Assembly (NCBI GenBank): GCA_934047225.1
Contig: OW203986.1
Location: 18,293,221 to 18,357,220 of the forward strand
Source: Ypsolopha sequella
Taxonomy: Eukaryota > Arthropoda > Insecta > Lepidoptera > Ypsolophidae
Length of the DNA stretch: 64,000 nucleotides
Direction: 5' to 3'
A program made the translations under genes and the position numbers. Of this stretch, positions 57,361 through 64,000 are shown piece after piece (positions within the stretch are counted from its first letter, which is position 1; every line of letters starts with the position of its first letter). The notes beneath the pieces are model-generated. The model was not told the DNA's origin. It was given only the letters and a program-made list of their open reading frames with translations, and made no database searches.

Positions 57361-57717
57361 TGTCGTCCCGACATGAATCCCCGAGGGGGTGACAGAGGTG
57401 TTCCGAGTGTGAGCCTGTGAATTGTAGGTCACAGTCCACACTCGGCACACCCGCGTTTCACCGATGATTATTACGTCCCAAAGTGAGGAGTGGTGAGCTC
57501 TGTCGCCGTACTTCAGGCACAAATACACGCTTTTTAGGGCATGCAGGTTTTCTTATTGATTTTTTTTTCACCGTTCAGCAAGTAGTAAGTAACAACAAAT
57601 ACTATTCACATGATTTCTGAAAAACACATGGTGTATGCCTGACCGGGGATTGAACCTGGACCTCAAGATTGAGAGGTCAGCGTTCTACCCCTGAGCTACC
57701 ACCGTTACTATAATCAA
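57361..57717 (-). mobile_element. tRNA-derived SINE, full reference copy
   Basis: The minus strand begins with a tRNA-like head (57640-57717: box A GTAGCTCAGGGGTA, box B GGTTCAATCC). It is followed by a body with CTGAAGTACGGCGACAGAG, GTGAAACGCGGGTGTGCC, GTCACCCCCTCGGGGATTCA and a tail near TCGGGACGACATA. About 355 bp. The tRNA-like part cannot close an acceptor stem. At least seven further full or partial copies lie in the window. Frame 57313-57528 is its translation. Confidence 0.85.
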
Positions 57718-57787
57718 TATTTGTAATCAATATCCCTTATTATTTATACATGAAGACCTGAAGCATGTTATACTACTAGCAGCATAG

Positions 57788-58003
57788 TTATAGTATCGGT
57801 ATGTGAACGATAGAGTGTGGTCCATTCATAACGATGTTCAACGTCTCTGTTCCACGTCGATAAGCGCCAGGCACCGATTCAGGGTCACCGTTGGCAATAT
57901 CGCCGAGTACTTCATTCGTCAACATACTTCGCGGATGTAAAGTCTCTCCCCAATTCACAACTGCGACGCCTTTTGTGACTGGAAAGATAGCTGACACGTA
58001 CAC
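57788..58003 (-). CDS. Coding-like frame of unknown origin
   Basis: Seventy-one residues (from ATG) with balanced composition and no low-complexity: SAIFPVTKGVAVVNWGETL, HPRSMLTNEVLGDIAN and VPGAYRRGTETLNIVMNG. Upstream at 58005-58020 there is a short purine-rich stretch ending AG that could serve as a splice acceptor. The frame ends at a TAA. It does not match any repeat in the window. I do not recognise the family. It could be an exon of a host gene, a pseudogene fragment, or captured foreign DNA. Confidence 0.3.
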   Translation of the reverse strand: MYVSAIFPVTKGVAVVNWGETLHPRSMLTNEVLGDIANGDPESVPGAYRRGTETLNIVMNGPHSIVHIPIL

Positions 58004-58155
58004 TATTACTATCTTTTAATGATGTTTAATGAGGCCGTCCATATATTACGTCATTTGAAATTAGGGGGGGAGTCTGGTCTTCGGATGACGGTAATATGTT
58101 GAGCATAGATGGCAATAATGTGGGGTATTGCTAAAAGAAAAAATCGATTGTTTAA

Positions 58156-58262
58156 GGCGCTACGGGAAAAAAATCGACACTGTAAGAACTTGCATATCTA
58201 CTTCAGTAAAAATAATGTATTATTTTGATAAAATAGTATTTTATTTTTGGAATCTTTGGAAT
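58156..58262 (-). mobile_element. TTAA MITE family M1, truncated copy E
   Basis: TTAA at 58152-58155 is followed by GGCGCTACGGGAAAAAAATC and TGCATATCTACTTCAGTAAA, matching the inverted right end of copy C. It breaks off at about 58262 where another repeat starts. Confidence 0.7.
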
Positions 58263-58490
58263 CTGTTTGTGACCAGGAACAATGTTCAACCACCAAGAAG
58301 GTGAAATTCGAAAAAAACATTTTTTTCCTCCTATACTGCCTATACTAGGATTTGTAATTGAACTAGTCCAGTGTGAATGGGAGTAAACATTCTTTTTTAC
58401 GATTTCCAAAAATGTGGTAATTGAACCTCGTTCCCGATCACTAGCTTAGTCTCCAGTATGAATTCAGGCGGTTGATAAAATTTCACCTCG
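58262..58490. mobile_element. Repeat related to 47.87 kb
   Basis: GACCAGGAACAATGTTCAAC at the left and TCTCCAGTATGAATTCAGGC at the right relate to the small TIR element at 47872-47975. This copy is longer and diverged. Confidence 0.4.
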
Positions 58491-58629
58491 TATATTAATC
58501 AGGGTGAGCTCACCCATTTGAATGAAACTTAATATGAGCTATAAATTTCATGTTCCAGAATAAATGAATCTACACAGAGTACATTACAAACTATAAATCA
58601 ATCAGATACAAATTCAAAAGCACAAATAT

Positions 58630-58716
58630 TTAAAAAAATAAAACTCTCGGTCAGAATTTGAACCTGCGACCTTCTGCTTACATGACAGGCGCGATACCGA
58701 CTTCGCTACTGAGGTT
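58630..58716 (-). mobile_element. Second tRNA-like SINE head
   Basis: The minus strand has CAGTAGCGAAGTCGGTATCG, CATGTAAGCAGAAGGTCGC and box B GGTTCAAATTC. It differs from the main SINE head, so it is probably another SINE family. No acceptor pairing. Confidence 0.5.
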
Positions 58717-58830
58717 CGTATAGCTAGAACGACAAATTTTTCCTCCATATCTGTACACCAAAGTTTAACACACAGTTTAATAGACATATTTTTATGTTAA
58801 GGGCAAATGTGAAATGCAAGTCACAGTTAA

Positions 58831-59516
58831 GGCGATGTGTAAATGTTGTAGCGTCCCTGGTTACTCCATTTGCTAAAAAACTCTCAGTGCGAAAGGGAAA
58901 GATTCGAGGAAAAGTAGCAAAAAGTCGGTTTTTTATTAATATAAAATGTAGTCAAGTTGCTATCAAAATGTCGTTTAACCAGCGGGCCTATTATGTATCT
59001 TTAGTTGCTAACTAGACTGAGTGCCTATCATCAAAACATAGATATACTATCAAATTCCGATTGTCTAAGGATATGTTCGAATTTGAAGTGACGGCACAGT
59101 TCGTAAATAGTTCAATACCCACTAAAGGCAATTTTGAAAGTTCAGTTTTTATCTGTGTTTTTGATGATAGGCACCCAGTTCAGTTGGCGACCAAAGATAC
59201 ATAATAGAGGGGCTGGTCCTAGATACTGTTAAAACCCATCTAATAAAATATAATCGCAGTCCTAATGTCATTTCCAATTGTCAAACCAGGAGAAATGGTG
59301 CTGAAAAAGACCTCATTTCAGTAAATATTTTTATCGACCCGAATTTCTTCAATCGCGTTTCTGTTTAACAGATCCCAAGAAAAATATTACAAAAATAATA
59401 TACTATTTTATCAAAATAATACTTTCTTTACTTAAGTAGATATTAATTTGTGGGTGTATTAATAATTTGAAGAAGATATGCAAGTTCTAAAAGTGTAGAT
59501 TTTTTTCCGTACCGCC
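58831..59516 (+). mobile_element. TTAA-flanked MITE M1, copy D, itself interrupted
   Basis: TTAA at 58827-58830 and 59517-59520. Ends GGCGATGTG and, inverted, GGCGGTACGG. It matches copy C on both sides of an insert at 58983-59214. A second small insert lies near 59448-59475 (GTGGGTGTATTAATAATTTG). Confidence 0.85.
58983..59214. mobile_element. TIR element nested in MITE M1
   Basis: About 55-bp terminal inverted repeats: CTATTATGTATCTTTAGTTG then GTGCCTATCATCAAAA at the left, and their inverse at the right. It sits exactly where copy C reads AACCAGGTTCTAGATACTG without interruption. Non-coding; target-site duplication not clear. Confidence 0.8.
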
Positions 59517-59790
59517 TTAACACTTAGTGCACCCGCTTTTTACCGACGATGATTATTTCGTCCTATATGTGAGAGTAACGAATGGTGAGCATTGTCGCCG
59601 TACATCAGGCACAAATGGACCAATACCCATGCCTTCCGAAGCACGCAGACCGAATTCAAATTTATGTCCATGATAGGGATTGAACCCATGACCTCTGGGT
59701 TAGAAAGCGATCGCTCTAACACTCGTCTACAGTGGCGGTCGTAATTCAAAAGCTATTTTAGTTTACGAAATTAAGAAATACTTTGGATCA

Positions 59791-60144
59791 GGTGGTAGAG
59801 CTGATGCCAGGCTCGACTGTGGAGGTACCACCATCTTACTTGGAGAACCCCTCGAAGTAATTCGGGGGAGATTAAGAAGACAGCTCACAGGCAAAAAACC
59901 AGGAGGCCCACCATGCCTAGAACCGATGGATGGCAGTATATCCATCACTTATAGCCAAGCCTTATATGGGACAGACTGGTGACGGGCAGCGGCGTCACTG
60001 GTACGAGGGTTCTGACACCGCGCTCACCAACCCGCCTGCCTAGTGTGTGTGAGTATGGGCTTTTCTTCCAGGATGACCGCAGGGAGTGGCAAAGACCTGG
60101 AAAGGCTTATGTCCAGCAGTGGACGAACTCGGCTGATGGATGAA
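59791..60144 (+). mobile_element. RTE-derived SINE-like element, copy 3
   Basis: A 354-bp copy with 8-bp flanking duplication TTGGATCA (59783-59790, 60145-60152). Starts GGTGGTAGAGCTGATGCC and ends GGCTTATGTCCAGCAGTGGA, then CTCGGCTGATGGATGA. Its last ~45 bp resemble the 3' end of the RTE relic at 61.4-61.65 kb. Frame 59763-59948 is antisense. Confidence 0.88.
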
Positions 60145-60367
60145 TTGGATCACGTGATCTGATAAAAAGGCAATGTGACTGTCACTTGTCAGAAGGAAGT
60201 TGGAATGCTTTTCTTAGAGTACTACCATTGGGGGTAGAATACTTTTTCATAAAAAATCACTGCATGTCAATTGAAGACCAACAGAAACAAAAAGAAAAAC
60301 AATAATCATCAGTAATAAAGTGTTAACAAATGTCTATTGCGCTATTACAAGCTTTATTTTCTCTTTC

Positions 60368-60497
60368 GTTCGTTTATTAGTATAAAAACAATACGATATA
60401 TTTCGGCCCACGGTATAGGGCTGATGACGGCCCCATACCATGGGCCGAAATATATCAAGTTAAAATATAATTTTATTGTTTTTATAATAAACGAACT
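60368..60497 (+). mobile_element. Penelope-like palindrome with best hammerhead-like core
   Basis: GTTCGTTTATTAGTATAAAA at the left and its inverse at 60475-60497. The centre reads GATATATTTCGGCCCACGGT, ATAGGG, CTGATGA (60421-60427), C, GGCCC, loop CATACCAT, GGGCC, GAAA (60447-60450), TATATC. GATATA (60395-60400) can pair with TATATC (60451-60456) as helix III. All core bases CTGANGA and GAAA are intact, but an extra C lies before helix II and helix I is imperfect. Confidence 0.6.
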
Positions 60498-60671
60498 AAA
60501 GTAATTAAGGATAGAAAGTTAGTTTAGAAGCGTAATGTGGCTACAAAACTTTAAGTCGTCGTTCAGGATCTACAGTTAAAACATTACTTGGTTTTAGATA
60601 AGTACGGCGACTGAAAGTTTTCTGCTCAACGAGTTTACTAAAAGGTTAGATCTAGGTTAGAATTTTAATTT

Positions 60672-60797
60672 TTAGGGTACTCGAATGATGCCAAAAGTTA
60701 GCATATTGCTAAGCCTCTACTGTCTGTCCGTCCGTCCGTCTGTCTGTCATTATAGGTAGCCAGTTGAAATTTCCACACAATACGTGTTACTATGAAC
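60672..60797 (-). mobile_element. AGGGTTCCGTA-type repeat, split by hAT-like MITE
   Basis: ATTGCTAAGCCTCTACTGTC, (TCCG)n and GTAGCCAGTTGAAATTTCCA are the minus-strand equivalents of the full repeat at 49838-50124. The repeat resumes weakly after 61054. Confidence 0.6.
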
Positions 60798-61046
60798 CAG
60801 TGGCGTCCATAGACCTTTTTTCTGGAAAAGCAATCAGAAGTTCAAGCTTGACAATAAAAAAAATTAGAAAAAATTTAAATAACACCTTGAAAAAAAAAAA
60901 AGTTGGAATGACAATGTTTACTCTAGGGTAGGCAGTGCCTACCATGACGTCATACAAACTTTCTTTTTTCAAAGTGTTATTTATTTTTTTTTTATTATTT
61001 TTATTGTCAAGCTTTTTTCCGGAAAAAAGTTCTATGTACGCCACTG
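60798..61046. mobile_element. hAT-like MITE with perfect 8-bp duplication
   Basis: Terminal inverted repeats start CAGTGGCGTCCATAGACC (left) and CAGTGGCGTACATAGAAC (right, inverted). They are flanked by identical CTATGAAC at 60790-60797 and 61047-61054. A CAG start and 8-bp duplication are hAT hallmarks. 249 bp, no transposase. The frame 60790-61077 is a translation of it. Confidence 0.9.
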
Positions 61047-61220
61047 CTATGAACTCGACCACGGCAAAGAATAACAATTAAAATAGTTTAAACCAAAGGA
61101 GTGTCCCTATATTTTTAAAATCCTTGTAAAAATATCGTATTGTTTTAACGTTATCATGTTCCCCCTTATCTTCGAAACAAGATCAATGAAAAATAAATTA
61201 GCGGTTAATATATCATCCAG

Positions 61221-61651
61221 CTTGCTTATCTTAGAGGCTATGTCGATGACTTTGGTTCTTTGACGAATCACCTCATTTCTGATATGATCCATCAAAGAAA
61301 CTCCAAGCATAGCCCGCTCCATAGCTTGCTGAGCGACTTTGAATCGGTTAACTAGTCCAACCTTCAGTGTCCACGTTTCGGCACTGTAAGTCATGACCGG
61401 CAGAACTAAGATAGGCTGGCCACATCAGCCGAAGAACCGATAACCGATGGGGGAGAAAGGTTCTCGAGTGAAGACCACGTACCGGCACACGCAGGGTAGG
61501 ACGCCCGCCAGCTCGCTGGACTGACGGTCTAAAAAAGATTGCTGGTAGTGGCTGGATGAGGATGGCCGAGGATAGAAAAATGTGGCGTGCCCTTGGAGAG
61601 GCCTATGTCCAGCAGTGGACCGATATTGGCTGATGGATTGGATTGGATTGG
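61221..61651 (+). mobile_element. RTE LINE copy with twin-priming inversion
   Basis: The 3' piece 61412-61651 reads on the plus strand AGHISRRTDNRWGRKVLE, stop, RPRTGTRRVGRPPARWTDG and RALGEAYVQQWTDIG, then a (GGATT)n tail. The preceding piece 61221-61411 reads on the minus strand VLPVMTYSAETWTLK, VAQQAMERAMLGVSLMDHIR and TKVIDIASKISKL. In an intact RTE protein the minus-strand piece comes immediately before the plus-strand piece. The 5' part is thus inverted, as produced by twin priming. ATATCATCCAG (61210-61220) and ATATCACCCAG (61652-61662) are a likely target-site duplication. Confidence 0.85.
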
Positions 61652-61739
61652 ATATCACCCAGAGGGTGCCGAACTGTTTACCAGGCGCCACCATTTGCTA
61701 TGGCACCTACATAATATATATTGTTGTTATTTAGCATTA

Positions 61740-61830
61740 TATTTTTAGGGATCCTTACCCTTATTATTTGGTGGTGGAACTCTTTGTGCACGAGGCCGAG
61801 TCGCACTTGCCCAATTTTTTTTTCGACTTC
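61740..61830 (-). mobile_element. GTGCGAGTCGG-type repeat, fragment
   Basis: TTTTTAGGGATCCTTACCC and CGAGGCCGAGTCGCACTTGC correspond to the two ends of the repeat on the minus strand with most of the interior missing. Confidence 0.6.
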
Positions 61831-61834
61831 TTTG

Positions 61835-61965
61835 TGGCTAATGCTGAACCTAGGGTACCTTTCATATTCACCATGATGAATAAATACACTTGCACTCGTT
61901 TCACAGTTTAATTAATAATGTTGTTATCCAAGTTTCACCAAGTGCCGACAATCGCAAGTATTAAT
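61835..61965 (+). mobile_element. Degenerate Penelope-like relic
   Basis: TTTGTGGCTAATGCTGAACC, then CAAGTTTCACCAAGTGCCGA, parallel the sequence at 40.76-40.92 kb and at 3.66 kb. The GAAA is lost. Confidence 0.4.
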
Positions 61966-62512
61966 CACACTTTCATACTTTAATTTTTATGTCATTTTAC
62001 TACATAGCATGTATAAAAACTAAAGACAAATACATAAGTAAATGTATCCCCAAGTAAGGTTATACCTATGGGCAATTATTATTTGAAGATTTTTAAGAAA
62101 TACAGCAGGATATTTACGAAATAGCTAATTTTTCTGGTATATTCATTTGCAATAATATTTCAATTAGATACCGTTAACAAAAACCTTTTGACCCACTATT
62201 CTGTTTTATTTCCATAAAAAGGGGGCCTGTGCAATTTTACTCGATGATCCAAGTTGAGAGGTATGTTGTGAATTGTGAATGTTGACCCTGCCATTCCATC
62301 TGGAAAATGTAATCAGTACGACTGATAGACAATCGTGAACAGTTCGTTTAACAGAACTATTATCATTTCCCAATATAGTAAAAGGTCATTGAGCAATAAT
62401 GTCGTAGCGAGATTCTGATTTAATTGGAAACTTGAAACGAAATGGAAATGTTATAATATTATTATTGGTTATTTTGGTAGAGATTCCTTTTTAATATCAG
62501 GAGCTGTATTTT
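61966..62512. other. No gene seen
   Basis: AT-rich; nothing recognised. Confidence 0.6.
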
Positions 62513-62878
62513 TGAATCATTCGAATTTCAATTCGCATATGAATCCGCATGATTCGCAAACGAAAACTTGAAATCAGTATTTTTGAAAATTCTCTCCGTG
62601 AATTTTGCAACGAGTGGAAACTATGCAAGAATGACAAGAAGATCGATGAGACTGACATGACATTATAACTTTTTAATTTACGTTCCGTTCACCTCCATTC
62701 ATTACCGGTTTTTAAAATCAACAAAATATTGCTTTTCGGTTTAATTTTTTTCTGCGTGAAACTATAACCGTTTACATTGATTTCTAATGATTCTAAAATA
62801 CGTAAAATCGTGACCAATCGAATTGAATTTCGCACGTGATTTTTTTTCGTGTATGAATATATGATTCAAAAATACACT
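62513..62878. mobile_element. Possible TIR element
   Basis: TGTATTTTTGAATCATTCG at the left and, inverted, TGTATTTTTGAATCATATA at the right, with further weak matches inward (ATTTCAATTCG). Boundaries approximate. Confidence 0.45.
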
Positions 62879-62884
62879 CTAAGA

Positions 62885-63442
62885 CGGCAATTCCGGCGCG
62901 TGCGGTAAAATTGCGACAGCAGATTTCGTGTGATTTAAGAACAGTTTTTCCAAGAATGTGTATCGATTTTCTCGATTAAGAACCTTAAGAATGTTTTCCT
63001 TACATTGCAAGATCTTTATTTGACAAGGCTGAGTCACTTGACTTTATATGGCATTGTATTTATCACGCCATTAATAAAAGTCAAATGACTGAAATTGCGA
63101 CTGAAAAATAATGCCAAAATAACGTTTTTGGAAAAAACAACGCTAATAATAAATAACTTGCTGAAAAGTACAAACCGGGAACAAAGTTTTACAAACAAAC
63201 TAATGCTACACTACGATGACCTCAATTCCTAAAAACTCAAAAGTAAAGCAAAAATGTAAATCAACTAAAACTGCAGAATGTCGAGAAATAAAATAGAAAT
63301 ACCAACTTGTACAAATAAAGCTTATAAAAACATAAAAGTGACAAAACAAAAGCTTATTTGAGTCACGAACAGTAAAAATCTACATCATAAAAATATGCAG
63401 AATGTTTTTACTTTAGCGGTTGCCCGAAATCAAATCATTTGT
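62885..63442. other. No gene seen
   Basis: AT-rich; a GCGCGTGCGG word is shared with 31.5 kb. Confidence 0.55.
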
Positions 63443-63684
63443 TGCGTTTAACAGTCACGCATCGCTGCAGCGGTAAACTGTGCAATGGGTTGCAAATAGT
63501 TATAAACGAAAATTTCGGATTATTTGGACAAGCATCGAGCATCGCTTATAATTTCTGATGCTCTCTGCAACGTCTTAGTTGTATGTCATTTTGAGAGGTT
63601 AAAAAATGGTCGTTTAACACACATCCATCGCAGCAATCCGTTGCATAGTTCATCGCTGCAGCGGCGCGTGTCTGTTATACGCGA
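63443..63684. mobile_element. TIR element (~242 bp)
   Basis: GCGTTTAACAGTCACGCATC, GCTGCAGCGG and CAATGGGTTGC at the left recur inverted at the right (CGTTGCATAGTTCATCGCTG, CAGCGGCGCGTGTCTGTTAT). The frame 63524-63718 lies across it and is probably not a gene. Confidence 0.6.
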
Positions 63685-63875
63685 AAATTGTTCGTGTTAT
63701 ATATCTGTGGTGTTATGAATGGAGAGAAGGTGCAACTAGAAGCTCAAATTTTGAAACTGTAGTAAATTAAAATTATTTTGGACGCGCAAAAACTCCAACA
63801 AATCTAAGGCTGTAGAGGAATTTCTAAAGAAAATCCACAGATCTAGTTCTTGGGTTGGGTCTTTTTTATTTCCTT

Positions 63876-64000
63876 GAACTGATTCATCATCACACTATGT
63901 CAGTCAGTCTGAAGAGAACTCCCTTTTTAGGGTTCCGTATTTATTTTTTCCTTAAACTGATTTAGTATCACATTTATGTCAGTCAATCTGAAGAGAACTC
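63876..64000 (+). repeat. Direct duplication, 77-bp period
   Basis: GAACTGATTCATCATCACAC, TATGTCAGTCAGTCTGAAGA and GAACTC recur 77 bp later at the window edge. TTAGGGTTCCGTATTT, an end of the AGGGTTCCGTA-type repeat, lies between. Confidence 0.75.

Larger units (their letters stand above)
58784..59748 (-). mobile_element. tRNA-derived SINE holding nested elements
   Basis: SINE tail part 58784-58826 (AATGTGAAATGCAAGTCACA) and body/head part 59521-59748 (CACCCGCTTTTTACCGACGA, GCCGTACATCAGGCACAAAT, box B complement GGGATTGAACCCATGACC). They are separated by MITE M1 copy D. Frame 59540-59749 is its translation. Confidence 0.75.

Noticed and set aside
57640..57717. Apparent tRNA genes (also 2283-2346, 17990-18064, 58640-58716)
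   Set aside because: Box A and box B are recognisable, but acceptor stems do not pair and the sequences continue into SINE bodies.
1..64000. LTR retrotransposon or complete Penelope-like RT/GIY-YIG gene
   Set aside because: No long terminal direct repeats with a pol frame between them and no RT frame near the Penelope-like modules; only terminal-type relics are present.

Overview
The window looks like AT-rich nuclear DNA from an insect, most probably a moth or butterfly. This is inferred from repeat types: an interspersed repeat carrying GTGCGAGTCGG and AGGGTTCCGTA-like ends, RTE-type LINEs with GATGGATG or GTAT tails, tRNA-headed SINEs, foldback MITEs, and Penelope-like palindromes. There is no bacterial-style gene packing. 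I cannot identify any complete host gene, rRNA, functional tRNA or CRISPR array. The window behaves as an intergenic or intronic repeat reservoir.

Layout. At 0-6.4 kb there is a TTAA-flanked MITE, a GC-rich patch with a small lysine-rich reading frame, a two-block minisatellite with a 62+65 bp higher-order unit, a LINE tail and an (AT)n tract. At 6.4-24 kb there are mostly MITEs and foldbacks, a Penelope-like palindrome, a compositionally odd ~960 bp insert, a LINE relic, a SINE split by a TA-flanked MITE, and an RTE-derived SINE. At 24.86-28.97 kb lies the only clearly intact coding unit: a full-length RTE-like retrotransposon on the minus strand. It has one 1071-residue endonuclease/reverse transcriptase reading frame and perfect 10-bp target-site duplications. 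At 29-46 kb there are SINE copies, TTAA MITEs, long palindromes (one with perfect 65-bp arms, one ~570 bp), a 915-bp foldback with an iterated TGATGACGT motif, and a tandem repeat invaded by a LINE tail. At 46-64 kb there are LINE 3' ends, more Penelope-like palindromes, a triple-nested SINE/MITE/TIR element, an RTE copy with a twin-priming inversion, a hAT-like MITE with a perfect 8-bp duplication, and one unassigned coding-like frame at 57.8-58.0 kb.

How the parts relate. The intact RTE element could supply endonuclease and reverse transcriptase activity. The ~355-bp SINE-like copies share their 3' end with a different RTE relic at 61.4-61.65 kb, which suggests mobilisation in trans. The three TTAA-flanked MITE families imply a TTAA-specific transposase that is not encoded here. 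The most unusual recurrent structure is a small CTGANGA-stem-GAAA module, resembling a hammerhead ribozyme core. It lies within or beside inverted-repeat units at about 7.6, 40.9, 42.1, 48.3, 50.8, 54.6 and 60.4 kb.
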